This document shows positions 54,454-63,912 of a stretch of DNA of 64,000 nucleotides, one piece after another (the first letter of the stretch is position 1; each line of letters opens with the position of its first letter). Origin of the DNA: an uncultured Clostridium sp. (lineage in GTDB: Bacteria; Bacillota; Clostridia; Oscillospirales; Acutalibacteraceae); NCBI GenBank assembly GCA_958422185.1, contig CATZNW010000008.1:10835-74834 (forward strand). Reading direction: 5' to 3'. The position numbers were made by a program, and so were the translations under genes. The notes under the pieces are model-generated. The model was given only the letters and a program-made list of their open reading frames with translations, was not told the origin of the DNA and ran no database searches.

Positions 54454-56061
54454 ATGATCCAAGCGAATAATGTAACAGTTCAGTTTGGGGGCCGTGCGCT
54501 TTTTGAGCGTGTAAACGTTATTTTTTCCGCCGGCAACTGCTACGGCATCATCGGCGCAAACGGCGCGGGAAAATCAACTTTTTTAAAGGTGCTCAGCGGT
54601 GAACTTGAGCCGCAGAAGGGCGAGGTCGTGATCACGCCCGGCGAACGTCTTTCCGTTCTTGAGCAGGATCATTTTAAATATGATGATTACGAGGTAGTGC
54701 GAACGGTCCTGATGGGTAATCCGCGTCTTATAGAGATCATGGAGGAAAAAGACGCGCTTTATGCAAAACCGGATTTTTCTGAGGAGGACGGTATCCGCGC
54801 AGGTGAGCTGGAGGCGGAATTTGCAGATCTTGACGGATGGAACGCCGAAAGCGATGCGGAATTCATGCTGAATAAGCTGGGCGTTACGGATGAGTACCAT
54901 TATATGAAGATGAGCGAACTCTCGGCAGATCTGAAAGTGAAAGTGCTTCTTGCAAAGGCGCTTTTCGGTAATCCGGATATTCTGCTGCTTGACGAGCCTA
55001 CGAACCATCTTGATCTGTCGGCTATCCGATGGCTTGAGAATTTTCTGCTTGATTTTGAAAATACGGTCATTGTTGTTTCGCATGACAGGCATTTTTTAAA
55101 TAAAGTCTGCACGCATATCTGTGATGTGGATTTCGGCAAGATCCAGATGTACGCCGGCAACTATGATTTCTGGTATGAATATACACAGATGCGGCAGCGC
55201 CAGATGAGAGATCAGAATAAAAAGAACGAACAGAAGATCAAGGAGCTGCAGGAATTTATTCAGCGTTTCTCCGCAAATGCGTCCAAATCAAAGCAGGCAA
55301 CCAGCCGGAAAAAACAGCTTGACGCGCTTGAGATGATAGAAATGCCGGTCTCTTCGCGCCGTTTCCCGTACGTTGATTTTAAGCCGGACAGGGAATGCGG
55401 AAACGATCTGCTTCGCGTAGACGGCCTTTCAAAAACCATTGGAGACAGAAAAGTGCTTGATGATGTTTCCTTTATCATCCATCCGCGCGAAAAAGTTGCT
55501 TTCGTAGGCTCGGATACCGTTGCCAAAACAACTCTGTTTGAGATACTTATGGGAGAAATGGAACCGGACAGCGGCGAGTTCAAGTGGGGAGTTACAACTA
55601 CGCAGAGTTATTTCCCAAGCGATAATTCAAAGTATTTTGACGGCGTTGACCTGACTCTTGTGGACTGGCTCAGGCAGTATACTACCCAGACCCTTGAGGC
55701 GGACATAAGGAGCTGGCTGGGAAGAATGCTTTTCAGCGGAGACGACGCGCTTAAAAAAGCAAATGTCCTTTCCGGTGGTGAAAGGGTAAGGTGCATGCTG
55801 TGCAAAATGATGCTGAGCGGCGCAAATGTGCTTGTGCTTGACGAGCCAACCAATCATCTTGATCTGGAATCTATAACTGCACTCAATAACGGTCTTATCC
55901 GCTATCCGGAAACGGTGCTTTTCACCTCGCATGACCATCAGTTCATTCAGACCGTTGCGGACAGGATCATTGATATTTCGGACGGAAAGATCACAGATTA
56001 TAAGGGCACTTATGATGAGTTCCTTGAAACCTTTGATGAAGACAAATTAAAAAAGTATTGA
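54454..56061 (+). CDS. ABC-F family ATPase (YkpA/YbiT-like)
   Basis: Soluble twin-ATPase that acts on ribosomes, not a transporter. The 535-residue protein has Walker A GANGAGKST and Walker B LLLDEPTNHLD in domain 1, an interdomain linker rich in Arg, Gln and Lys (about 250-310), and in domain 2 LSGGERVRCMLCKMML and VLVLDEPTNHLD. Walker A of domain 2 reads GSDTVAKTT, with Ala for the usual last Gly, and the first signature is diverged (ELSADLKVKVLLAKAL). Both features fit the YkpA/YbiT branch as I recall it. GGAGG precedes ATG 54454. Confidence 0.92.
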   Translation: MIQANNVTVQFGGRALFERVNVIFSAGNCYGIIGANGAGKSTFLKVLSGELEPQKGEVVITPGERLSVLEQDHFKYDDYEVVRTVLMGNPRLIEIMEEKDALYAKPDFSEEDGIRAGELEAEFADLDGWNAESDAEFMLNKLGVTDEYHYMKMSELSADLKVKVLLAKALFGNPDILLLDEPTNHLDLSAIRWLENFLLDFENTVIVVSHDRHFLNKVCTHICDVDFGKIQMYAGNYDFWYEYTQMRQRQMRDQNKKNEQKIKELQEFIQRFSANASKSKQATSRKKQLDALEMIEMPVSSRRFPYVDFKPDRECGNDLLRVDGLSKTIGDRKVLDDVSFIIHPREKVAFVGSDTVAKTTLFEILMGEMEPDSGEFKWGVTTTQSYFPSDNSKYFDGVDLTLVDWLRQYTTQTLEADIRSWLGRMLFSGDDALKKANVLSGGERVRCMLCKMMLSGANVLVLDEPTNHLDLESITALNNGLIRYPETVLFTSHDHQFIQTVADRIIDISDGKITDYKGTYDEFLETFDEDKLKKY

Positions 56062-56066
56062 TGTTA

Positions 56067-56100
56067 AAATCCCGGAAACGGCTCTGCCGCTCCGGGATTT
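56067..56100 (+). terminator. Terminator after the ABC-F gene
   Basis: AAATCCCGGA and TCCGGGATTT arms enclose a smaller GGC/GCC hairpin. The T-run that follows is weak (CTGCTTTCT). Confidence 0.7.
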
Positions 56101-56150
56101 CTGCTTTCTGCTTACCGTGTATGAAATTAGAGTGTCGTGATCACGCCGTC

Positions 56151-58235
56151 TTATTCCTTCTCCAGCACAAATATCTCGGCTTCAAGCGGCTTATAATATG
56201 CAACGTTAATGCCCCTGTTCATAAGGAAAGCGCCGCTTTTTTTGAATTTCCTGTGTTCGGATCTTACGTTATACACGGCGTCTTCGTCAAGCCCTTTAAA
56301 TTTCAGCGTAACATATCTGCCGCCAAAAAAGGAGTTTGCGCCTGTGCATGCAAAATATGCGGACTGAGATCTGTCTTTATTCACATAGCCGGTAAAATAG
56401 ATCTTGTCTTCAGCGTAATTCATGACCCTGTAAAGTTTTCCGAACTGCACAGTGTGGCGTATTTTTTTGTAAAGCTCAATGTATTTTTTGCAGTCTGCCA
56501 GTTCTGATCTGTTAAGTTTTGTAAGGTCTGCGCCCACTGAAAGCGAACCCTGCATCGATACGGCAAACCTGAACGCCATGGATACCGGGCGCTCTTTTTT
56601 ATTTGTGTCTGTAACCCACGCCCGCATACACTTGATGGGGTATATAAGGCTGTAGCCCTGCTGGATATCCAGTCGGTCTACCGGGTCGGTGTTGTCGCTC
56701 GGCCATACCATGTCAAAATGGCTCAGCGCGCCAAGATCCGTTCTGCCTCCGCCGCTTGCGCATGCTTCAAACTGAACGTCCGTATGTTTTTTCTTAAGTT
56801 CGTCAACAATATTGAAAACGGCTCTTGTGTGCCTGTACCAAAGCTCTTTGCCGTTTTTCAGATTGTCCGTACCTATTTCAGAGAACGGACGGTTCATATC
56901 CCACTTAATATATTTAATGTTGTTTTCGCTCAGCAGTTTGTCAAGAAAATCAAGTATATATTTCTGCACTTCGGGTTTTGTCATATTAAGTACAAGCTGA
57001 TTTCTCAGCAGATTGGATTTTCTTGTTTTGTAGTTATATGTCCAGTCCGGATGTTTGAGATACAGCTGGGAAAGAGGGTTCACCATTTCCGGTTCTACCC
57101 AGATTCCAAAATCCATTCCAAGGGAGTTTACGCCGTTGATGAGAGCTTTGAGCCCGCGCGGAAACTTAACGCGGCTCACATCCCAGTCGCCAAGGCCGGA
57201 CCGGTCTGATGAACGGCTTGAAAACCAGCCGTCGTCCATAACAAAAAGCTCGCATCCAATGTCTGCCGCGATTTTGGCAAGCTTGAGCTGGCCAGCCTCG
57301 TTCACGTTGAACCCGGTTGCTTCCCAGCTGTTGTAGAGCACGGGCAAGTCCTCGTATGCAAAGCGTTTCGGCAGCACGTTTTTAACCGTGAAATCGTGCA
57401 ACTTCCGGCTCATTTCGCCAAGGCCGTCAGACAGCCCGCAGTAAACGGACGGCGTTTTGAATTCCTCACCGCTTTCCAGCGTTTTGGAAAAGTCAAAATC
57501 ATTCAGTCCGATCACAGCGCTTGTTCTGCCGGTAAAATCTCTTGCGGCGGAAACCTTAAAGTTGCCGTCCCATGCCAGCACGGCAAAATAGACTGTGCCG
57601 CTGTCTTCATTCGGCTTTTCGGCTGCAATAAGAGCCGGCAGATGATGATGCGCCGTAATGCCCTTTCTGCTTTCAAAGGAAAGGCTGCCGCTTTCAAGCG
57701 TTTGTTCCGTTTTTCTGAATTCGCCGCCCCATGAGCCGTTTGCGTTTATTATGGTATAAGCGCGTTCTCCGGGCAGGTTGATCTCAGCGCTTGCCGCTTT
57801 TTCAAGAATGATCTTATTATCGGATCCGTTTTTTATGACGGCGTATCTTTCAATGATATCGCTGTTGTCAAACAATCTGTAAACAAGTGAGACAGAGAGC
57901 CCGTATTTCGGATCCTTCATAATGATTTCAAGCGAATCTGTCAGGATTTTATAATCCGCATACTCAAGCACTGTGTCTCTGCAGCCGTCAGCAAATTCGC
58001 ATTTAAGCGCGCATTCACGATACATTGTTCCGCCGAACGGCACATACTCCGTTTTTGTAAAATCAAGCACGGAATGGCAGGAATTCTGCTCGCCGAGCTC
58101 ATTTATCTCAAAATCCTCTTTGGTACATTTTCCGCCCCAGTGCAGGTGGTAAAGACCGTTTTTTCCTGCCCCGACAACGTATTGGCAATTTTCCGTTTCA
58201 AGCACAAAAATATTTTTTGTTCTTTCTATCCTCAT
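56151..58235 (-). CDS. Alpha-galactosidase, glycoside hydrolase family 36
   Basis: Removes terminal alpha-galactose, as in raffinose, stachyose and melibiose. The 694-residue protein has the N-terminal beta-sandwich, then the barrel with YNSWEATGF, VMDDGWF, the nucleophile D446 in KWDMNRPFSE, the conserved ACASGGGRTDLGALSHFDMVW segment and the acid/base D514 in PSDNTDP. No signal peptide, so it acts in the cytoplasm on imported oligosaccharides. Its promoter overlaps that of zapA. It fits with the GH27 enzyme at 62549 and galM. Confidence 0.95.
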   Translation of the reverse strand: MRIERTKNIFVLETENCQYVVGAGKNGLYHLHWGGKCTKEDFEINELGEQNSCHSVLDFTKTEYVPFGGTMYRECALKCEFADGCRDTVLEYADYKILTDSLEIIMKDPKYGLSVSLVYRLFDNSDIIERYAVIKNGSDNKIILEKAASAEINLPGERAYTIINANGSWGGEFRKTEQTLESGSLSFESRKGITAHHHLPALIAAEKPNEDSGTVYFAVLAWDGNFKVSAARDFTGRTSAVIGLNDFDFSKTLESGEEFKTPSVYCGLSDGLGEMSRKLHDFTVKNVLPKRFAYEDLPVLYNSWEATGFNVNEAGQLKLAKIAADIGCELFVMDDGWFSSRSSDRSGLGDWDVSRVKFPRGLKALINGVNSLGMDFGIWVEPEMVNPLSQLYLKHPDWTYNYKTRKSNLLRNQLVLNMTKPEVQKYILDFLDKLLSENNIKYIKWDMNRPFSEIGTDNLKNGKELWYRHTRAVFNIVDELKKKHTDVQFEACASGGGRTDLGALSHFDMVWPSDNTDPVDRLDIQQGYSLIYPIKCMRAWVTDTNKKERPVSMAFRFAVSMQGSLSVGADLTKLNRSELADCKKYIELYKKIRHTVQFGKLYRVMNYAEDKIYFTGYVNKDRSQSAYFACTGANSFFGGRYVTLKFKGLDEDAVYNVRSEHRKFKKSGAFLMNRGINVAYYKPLEAEIFVLEKE

Positions 58236-58271
58236 ATTAAGCCCTCTCTTATTTTTGTTTTGGATAATGCT

Positions 58272-58300
58272 ATCATACCAAATCTTTTTTTATTTGACAA
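58272..58300 (-). promoter_or_regulatory. Promoter of the GH36 gene
   Basis: On the minus strand TTGTCA (58295-58300), 17 bp, TATGAT (58272-58277). Its -35 box shares five bases with the -35 box of the divergent zapA promoter. Confidence 0.65.
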
Positions 58301-58322
58301 GATTTTATTATCCTGTTATACT
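58294..58322 (+). promoter_or_regulatory. Promoter of zapA and downstream genes
   Basis: TTGACA (58294-58299), 17 bp, TATACT (58317-58322). A short ATAGT/ACTAT hairpin follows in the leader. Confidence 0.65.
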
Positions 58323-58367
58323 AAAATAGTAAAACTATCTAAATTCTAAATTACGGAAGTGTGAAAC

Positions 58368-58715
58368 ATGGCGAAAAATAAAGTTCAGATAAAAATTTGC
58401 GGCGCAACCTATTCTATAATAACTGATGACGACGCTGAATATGTTGAGGAACTCGGTGATTTTATAGACGGGGAAATGAAGAATATTTCGTCGCAGAATC
58501 CAAGCCTTTCATCTATCCAGTGCGCAGTGCTCGTGGCGCTCGATCAGGCGGATGCATGTAAAAAGGCAACTGCCTCGGCAGATAATTTAAGGGCTCAGAT
58601 CAAGGATTATCTTGAGGACAGCGCCAGGGCGCGTATGGAGGTTGACGTTGCCCGCAGGGAGATCGAAAGACTCAACAGGGAAATATCAAATCTCAGAGAA
58701 AAGCTAAACGGCTGA
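58368..58715 (+). CDS. zapA: Cell division protein ZapA
   Basis: Cross-links FtsZ filaments at the division ring. The 115-residue protein has the ZapA head (VQIKICGATYSIITDDDAEY, then VEELGDFIDGEMKNI), followed by an alanine-rich helix and a C-terminal coiled coil (RREIERLNREISNLREKLNG). GGAAG precedes ATG 58368. The U32 peptidase gene starts 20 bp downstream, so zapA, the U32 gene and maf probably form one transcript. Confidence 0.9.
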   Translation: MAKNKVQIKICGATYSIITDDDAEYVEELGDFIDGEMKNISSQNPSLSSIQCAVLVALDQADACKKATASADNLRAQIKDYLEDSARARMEVDVARREIERLNREISNLREKLNG

Positions 58716-58735
58716 GTCGGGTGTTCAGGTAATAT

Positions 58736-60742
58736 ATGCAATTGGAGATTTTGGCTCCTGCGGGTTCGCGGGAAGCGCTTGTTGCCGGCGTCAGATGCGG
58801 TGCAGATGCGGTTTACCTCGGCGGTAGATCGCTCAGTGCACGCAGGAATGCCGGCAATTTTAATGATGAGGAGCTTGAACGCGCCGCTGAATACTGCTCG
58901 GCAAGGGGTGTAAAGATTTATCTTGCTGTGAACACACTTTGCAAAAACAGTGAGTTTGAAGAGGCTTACAGTCTTGTTTCACATGCTCTTTCCTGCGGTA
59001 TAAACGGATTCATTGTGCAGGATCCGGGTGTTGCCCATATGATAAGGCACTGTTTTCCGTCTGCCCGACTTCACGCATCTACGCAAACCAGCGTAATGAC
59101 CCCGTGCGGGGTTGCCGCCCTTAAGAAAGCAGGCTTTTCCAGGGTCGTTCTTCCCCGTGAAATGAGCAGAGAGGAAATTGCCGAGATTGCCGGATCTTCA
59201 GATATTGAACTGGAGATCTTTGTTCACGGTGCGCTGTGTATGAGCGTTTCCGGCCAGTGCTATATGTCCGCAATGATAGGGCAGAGAAGCGGAAACAGAG
59301 GCCTGTGCGCGCAGACCTGCCGGCTGCCGTTTTCCGCCTGCGGAAAAGGAAACTATGTTTTAAGCCTTAAAGATCTTAGTTTGATAGACGAGCTGTCAAA
59401 AATAGAAAAGCTCGGCGTTGTAAGCCTTAAAATAGAGGGCAGAATGAAACGCCCGGAATACGTTGCCGCCGCCGTTACCGCCTTAAAGGAGGCGGCGCAG
59501 GGCCATTACTCAAATGAAATGAGGAAAAACCTGCAAAGCGTTTTCAGCCGCAGCGGATTTACCAGCGGATATTTTGACGGAAGAACCGGCCCGGATATGT
59601 TCGGCACAAGAAGTAAAGAGGATGTTGTTGCCGCATCGGGCGTTTTAAAGGAGCTTTCCCGGCTTTATGACCGGGAAAAGCCGCTTGTAAAACTGGATAT
59701 GCATTTTGAGATGCGCCGGGGCAAAGAGGCGTTGCTTATGGCAAAAGCCCTCGGCAGAACGGTGAATATTACGGGCGCCGCGCCGCAAAACGCAGTAAAT
59801 ACCCCGCTGACAGAGGAAAGCATAAAAAACAGACTTTCAAAGCTTGGAGGCACTCAGTTCTATGCGGGAAACATAAATACGGATATTGACGGCGGCCTTG
59901 TTATGAGCGCGAGTGAGATCAATGATATGCGCCGCAGGGCGGTTGAGGAATTGTCTGCATTTAAAAAGCGATCCGTTGATTCCGAACCGCTTGAAATGCC
60001 TTCGAGAAGGGCGGGGAATGCGATCGCTCCTTATTTTACGGCGAGGTTTTCAGATGCCACCCAGATCCCTCACAGCCACCCGTTTAAAAGAATCTTTTTA
60101 CCCGTGTGGGCAAAAACAGAGGATATGATAGAGCAGAATGCCGGCGCAGAACTTCCTCGCGGTTTGTTCGGCAGCGAAAAGAGGCTGAGAAAACGGCTTG
60201 AAGAATTAAAGAAAGCAGGCGTAAGATCCGCCCTGTGCGGCAATATCGGCGCTCTGAAACTCGCACAGGATATGGGCTTTGAGGTTTTCGGCGATTTCGG
60301 ACTCAATATATTCAATTCGTTTTCCGCGCGTTTGGCGCCGCACCCGATCCTTTCGTTTGAACTTACGCTTGCGGAGGCAAATGCGGTGGATTCGCAGGAT
60401 ACGGGCGTTATCGTGTACGGAAAACTGCCGCTGATGCTTACCAGAAACTGCCCGGTCAAATGCACCGTGGGTTGCGAAACATGCGGTAAAAAAGGCACGC
60501 TGAAAGACAGAAAAGGCAAAAGCTTTCAGATAGTCTGCTCACCGTATCCGTGTGTTGAGATACTGAATTCCGTGCCTGTCTATCTTGCGGATAAGTTAAA
60601 CGATGTAAAAACGGATTTTGCTCATTTTTATTTTACCGATGAATCAGAAGAGCAGATCAACAGAATCATCTCGCTTTATGAAAACGGCAGTCCCGCTCCG
60701 TTTGAATTTACGAGAGGACTTTATTACAGAGGAGTGTTTTAA
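58736..60742 (+). CDS. U32-family peptidase/RNA-modification-type Fe-S protein
   Basis: This 668-residue U32 protein begins LEILAPAGSREALVAGVRCGADAVYLGGRSLSARRNAGNF and carries the family block FVHGALCMSVSGQCYMSAMI and NRGLCAQTCRLPF, whose cysteines bind an Fe-S cluster in relatives. LSLKDLSLID and SLKIEGRMKRPEYVAA follow. A second cysteine-rich patch (CPVKCTVGCETCGKKG) lies near residue 575-590. U32 members act in tRNA or rRNA hydroxylation or collagenase-like roles, and this long form resembles the RNA-hydroxylation group (RlhA-like). The stop overlaps maf by one base. Confidence 0.88.
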   Translation: MQLEILAPAGSREALVAGVRCGADAVYLGGRSLSARRNAGNFNDEELERAAEYCSARGVKIYLAVNTLCKNSEFEEAYSLVSHALSCGINGFIVQDPGVAHMIRHCFPSARLHASTQTSVMTPCGVAALKKAGFSRVVLPREMSREEIAEIAGSSDIELEIFVHGALCMSVSGQCYMSAMIGQRSGNRGLCAQTCRLPFSACGKGNYVLSLKDLSLIDELSKIEKLGVVSLKIEGRMKRPEYVAAAVTALKEAAQGHYSNEMRKNLQSVFSRSGFTSGYFDGRTGPDMFGTRSKEDVVAASGVLKELSRLYDREKPLVKLDMHFEMRRGKEALLMAKALGRTVNITGAAPQNAVNTPLTEESIKNRLSKLGGTQFYAGNINTDIDGGLVMSASEINDMRRRAVEELSAFKKRSVDSEPLEMPSRRAGNAIAPYFTARFSDATQIPHSHPFKRIFLPVWAKTEDMIEQNAGAELPRGLFGSEKRLRKRLEELKKAGVRSALCGNIGALKLAQDMGFEVFGDFGLNIFNSFSARLAPHPILSFELTLAEANAVDSQDTGVIVYGKLPLMLTRNCPVKCTVGCETCGKKGTLKDRKGKSFQIVCSPYPCVEILNSVPVYLADKLNDVKTDFAHFYFTDESEEQINRIISLYENGSPAPFEFTRGLYYRGVF

Positions 60743-61302
60743 TGGCGGCAAAGAGGATCCTGCTTGCGTCCGCGTCACCGAGGCGGCGCGAGCTTTTGCG
60801 CCTTGTTGCGCCGGATTTTGACTGCGCTTGCGCTGATGTTGACGAAACTCTGCCGGCAGAAATCTCGCCGGATAACGCGGTGCTGTATTTATCCGGTATC
60901 AAGGCCCGCGCGTTTGTTCCCGATCACAGAATAATCGTCGGTGCGGATACGGTCGTTGCGCTGGAGAACAGGATTATAGGCAAGCCGCAAGATGAAAAAG
61001 ACGCTTTTAATATTTTACATTCCCTTTCAGGCAGGGAGCACAGCGTTTTCACCGGCGTTACGCTCATAAACGGTGAAAAGGAAAGTTCGTTTTTTAAGGA
61101 GACCAAAGTTCGTTTTTATCCCCTCTCTGATGACGATATACTTTCTTATATAAAGACGGGAGAGTGCTTTGACAAAGCAGGGGCTTACGGTATCCAGGGC
61201 AGGGGTTCCCTGCTTGTTGAAAAAATAGACGGTGATTATTTCAATGTTGTGGGTCTTCCTGTTGCTGCGTTATACAGAAAGTTAAAACAAATATGTACAT
61301 AA
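60742..61302 (+). CDS. maf: Maf-family nucleotide pyrophosphatase
   Basis: Hydrolyses non-canonical nucleoside triphosphates (dTTP/UTP type or m7GTP type) and is linked to septum formation. The 186-residue protein has ILLASASPRRRELLRLVAP, ADVDETLPAEISP, IVGADTVVALENRIIGKPQD, then VFTGVTLI and YIKTGECFDKAGAYGIQGRG. ATG overlaps the U32 stop by one base. A link to division fits the zapA gene in the same operon. Confidence 0.95.
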   Translation: MAAKRILLASASPRRRELLRLVAPDFDCACADVDETLPAEISPDNAVLYLSGIKARAFVPDHRIIVGADTVVALENRIIGKPQDEKDAFNILHSLSGREHSVFTGVTLINGEKESSFFKETKVRFYPLSDDDILSYIKTGECFDKAGAYGIQGRGSLLVEKIDGDYFNVVGLPVAALYRKLKQICT

Positions 61303-61388
61303 CGACATGTTTTGAATCTTTCTTGTACACAATAACGAAAATTTAATAAGAATCTTGTGTATTATGCCAAATTTTGATTAATAAAGTA

Positions 61389-61417
61389 TTGCAACACTTC
61401 ATTAACAATGTTATAAT
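61389..61417 (+). promoter_or_regulatory. Promoter of the PHP phosphoesterase gene
   Basis: TTGCAA (61389-61394), 17 bp, perfect TATAAT (61412-61417). Confidence 0.7.
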
Positions 61418-61473
61418 AATTGTATATCGGAAATTTTAAAAATTGCGGAAAATAAATTGTAAGGAGTGAAGTT

Positions 61474-62364
61474 ATGGCGGCTGATTTACATTGTCACACA
61501 AAGCTCAGCGACGGCTCCGTAGGTATTGAAGATCTTATTGTCATTGCCAAGAAAAGCGGTATAGATACGATTGCCATAACGGACCATGACTGCCTTGCCG
61601 GCACGGTAAGGGGGCAGGTAATCGGCAAGCGTTACGGTGTAAACGTTATACCGGGAGTTGAAATTTCGGCTTTTGATTTTGAGGCCGGTAAAAAAGTTCA
61701 TATTCTTTCATATTTAGCTGATGCTCCCAACAGGCTTGAAGGAATCTGTAAGCGCACTTCCGTTGCACGCAAGCGTGCCGGGCAGATCATGATGCTTAAA
61801 ACAGCGGGCAGATTCCCGATAACGTCTGATTTCATTATCAGCCACGCTTCAGGTTCAACCAATCTTTTTAAACAGCATATCATGCACGCGCTGATGGATG
61901 CAGGGTATACCGATAAGATCTTCGGCGATCTTTATTATGCGCTTTTTGATGAAAAAAGCGAAACAAATATTCTTGCCCCAACAAAGTATCCTGCTGTTGA
62001 CGAAGTAATAAATGAGATCCACTCTGCGGGAGGCATTGCGGTGCTTGCGCATCCCGGTAAATTCAATAATTTTGATGAGATCGATAAGTATATAACCATG
62101 GGGCTGGACGGAATTGAAGTATGGCACCCACTTGCAAGCGACGAGGATATTGAAAGACTTTCTGAAATATGCAAAAAGAACAAACTGCTTTTAACCGGCG
62201 GCTCTGATTTTCACGGCATTTACGGTGATAAGACGGTTACTCTAGGTGCGTGTTCCACACCGCAGGAGCATCTTGATAAACTGCTTGGTTATAAGGCAAA
62301 GAAGAAGCGCGCGCAGCGCAAGGCCGAAAAGGCGGCGAAAGAAGCTGCGGAAAATAATCAGTAA
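61474..62364 (+). CDS. PHP-domain phosphoesterase
   Basis: This 296-residue protein has the four PHP metal motifs: ADLHCHTKLSDGS, AITDHDCLAG, VLAHPGKF and GGSDFHG. It resembles TrpH-type enzymes that hydrolyse 3',5'-nucleoside bisphosphates or short RNA. The tail is Lys/Ala-rich (KKKRAQRKAEKAAKEAAENN). GGAG precedes ATG 61474. It is monocistronic. It is unrelated in sequence context to the PHP-ATPase in the island at 5.1 kb. Confidence 0.88.
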   Translation: MAADLHCHTKLSDGSVGIEDLIVIAKKSGIDTIAITDHDCLAGTVRGQVIGKRYGVNVIPGVEISAFDFEAGKKVHILSYLADAPNRLEGICKRTSVARKRAGQIMMLKTAGRFPITSDFIISHASGSTNLFKQHIMHALMDAGYTDKIFGDLYYALFDEKSETNILAPTKYPAVDEVINEIHSAGGIAVLAHPGKFNNFDEIDKYITMGLDGIEVWHPLASDEDIERLSEICKKNKLLLTGGSDFHGIYGDKTVTLGACSTPQEHLDKLLGYKAKKKRAQRKAEKAAKEAAENNQ

Positions 62365-62407
62365 TTACCCGCGTGAAACGCAGATCAAAAGTTAGAAATT
62401 ATGTATT

Positions 62408-62436
62408 ATGACCGGTATGGCGCCGGTCATTTTTTG
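62408..62436 (+). terminator. Intrinsic terminator after the PHP gene
   Basis: ATGACCGG and CCGGTCAT arms followed by TTTTTTG. Confidence 0.85.
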
Positions 62437-62485
62437 TGTGCTTTTGCGTCAGACAGGGCGGATTTCATTGATTTGAAAAAACATA

Positions 62486-62513
62486 TTGACTTTGCTGCTT
62501 TTTTGAATATAAT
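62486..62513 (+). promoter_or_regulatory. Promoter of the GH27 gene
   Basis: TTGACT (62486-62491), 16 bp, perfect TATAAT (62508-62513). Confidence 0.65.
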
Positions 62514-62548
62514 TATTTTTATATTATATGCATTAAGCGGGTGATCAT

Positions 62549-63862
62549 ATGTATAAAAAACCGGCAAAAACACCGCCCATGGGTTGGAACAGCTGGGATT
62601 GTTTCGGCGCGGCGGTGAATGAAAAACAGCTTAAGGAAAACGCAGATTATATGGCAAAATATCTTAAGCCGTTCGGATGGGAATATATCGTTTGTGATAT
62701 CCAGTGGTATGAGCCGAACGCAAAGGATAATGATTACAATAATTTTTATCCGCTCAATATGGACGGATACGGCAGGCTTATGCCGGCTGAAAACCGCTTT
62801 CCGAGCGCTGCCGGCGGAAAAGGCTTTAAGCCCATAGCGGACTATTGCCATAGCCTTGGCCTGAAATTCGGAATACATATTATGCGCGGCGTCCCGCGGG
62901 CTGCGGCGCATGCGGGGCTGCCCGTAAAAGGCAGCAAATATAATTGCCGCGATATAGCGCATCATTTTTCTGTCTGTTCCTGGAATACGGATATGTATGG
63001 CTGTAAAAACTGCCCAGGCGCGCAGGATTATTATAATTCTGTTTTTGAATTGTATGCTTCATGGGGCGTGGACTTTGTTAAGTGCGATGATATCTGTGTT
63101 ACTGAATTTAGGCAGTGGGATAATCCGTATTCCGCAAAGCATGAGGTGGAGATGATAAGGAACGCAATCAACTCCTGCGGGCGTGAGATCGTGCTTTCTC
63201 TTTCACCCGGCCCGGCACATATTGAAAACGCTGTTCACCTGCACAGAAACGCGGATATGTGGCGCCTTACTGGTGATTTTTGGGATGAATGGGAAAAACT
63301 TCATAATATGTTTGATAAATGTCTGCTCTGGCAAAATGAAGTCCGCGGCAGCTCTTGGCCGGATTGTGATATGCTGCCTCTCGGCAGGCTTGCCAAAAAC
63401 GCGCCATGCCACGGAAAAGCAAACAGATACACGAATTTTACAAAGCCGGAGCAGATCACCCTTATGACTTTGTGGGGTATCTTCAGGAGCCCGCTTATGT
63501 TCGGCGGAAACCTGCCGGAAAATGATGAATGGACCCTGTCCCTGCTCACAAATAAAGAGTATATCAATATGCTCAAAACATCTTACGGAGCACATCAGCA
63601 TGCAAGAAATGAGCGCACCGGAAAAGGCACGGTTATATGGGTCGCAAACGGCAAAAACTGCAAATACCTTGCCGTGTTCAACACGGCGGATAAAGAGCGT
63701 GAGGTTGCTTTTGAGCTGTCTGAGATTCTGATGCCCGGCGAGCCGTATGATCTGCTTGAGATATGGAGTGGAAAAACGCAAACAGGCGTTAGAAACAAAT
63801 TACGGGCCGCAGTTGAGACACACGGCGCTGCACTATTCAAAATAACCCAGTCAAAAGTATGA
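62549..63862 (+). CDS. Alpha-galactosidase-like glycoside hydrolase family 27
   Basis: This 437-residue enzyme starts PPMGWNSWDCFGAAVNE, the usual GH27/melibiase entry, with VCDIQWYEP, GIHIMRGVPR, the nucleophile D180 in FVKCDD, and the acid/base D243 in WRLTGD. The C-terminal beta domain follows. There is no signal peptide. The family also holds alpha-N-acetylgalactosaminidases and isomalto-enzymes, so the exact substrate is open. GCGGGTG precedes ATG 62549. Together with GH36 and galM it suggests use of alpha-galactosides. Confidence 0.92.
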   Translation: MYKKPAKTPPMGWNSWDCFGAAVNEKQLKENADYMAKYLKPFGWEYIVCDIQWYEPNAKDNDYNNFYPLNMDGYGRLMPAENRFPSAAGGKGFKPIADYCHSLGLKFGIHIMRGVPRAAAHAGLPVKGSKYNCRDIAHHFSVCSWNTDMYGCKNCPGAQDYYNSVFELYASWGVDFVKCDDICVTEFRQWDNPYSAKHEVEMIRNAINSCGREIVLSLSPGPAHIENAVHLHRNADMWRLTGDFWDEWEKLHNMFDKCLLWQNEVRGSSWPDCDMLPLGRLAKNAPCHGKANRYTNFTKPEQITLMTLWGIFRSPLMFGGNLPENDEWTLSLLTNKEYINMLKTSYGAHQHARNERTGKGTVIWVANGKNCKYLAVFNTADKEREVAFELSEILMPGEPYDLLEIWSGKTQTGVRNKLRAAVETHGAALFKITQSKV

Positions 63863-63872
63863 CAATATGATC

Positions 63873-63910
63873 GAACCGCCTGAACTTATTCTAGTTCAGG
63901 CGGTTCTTAT
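63873..63910. terminator. Bidirectional terminator
   Basis: GAACCGCCTGAAC pairs with GTTCAGGCGGTTC, a 13-bp stem, followed by TTATTTTT on the + strand. It lies between the GH27 gene and a minus-strand gene end. Confidence 0.9.
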
Positions 63911-63912
63911 TT

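Noticed and set aside
55495..55530. Degenerate second Walker A in the ABC-F protein as a sign of inactivation
   Set aside because: The AKTT form together with the changed first signature appears to be a feature of the YkpA/YbiT branch rather than a mutation in this copy.
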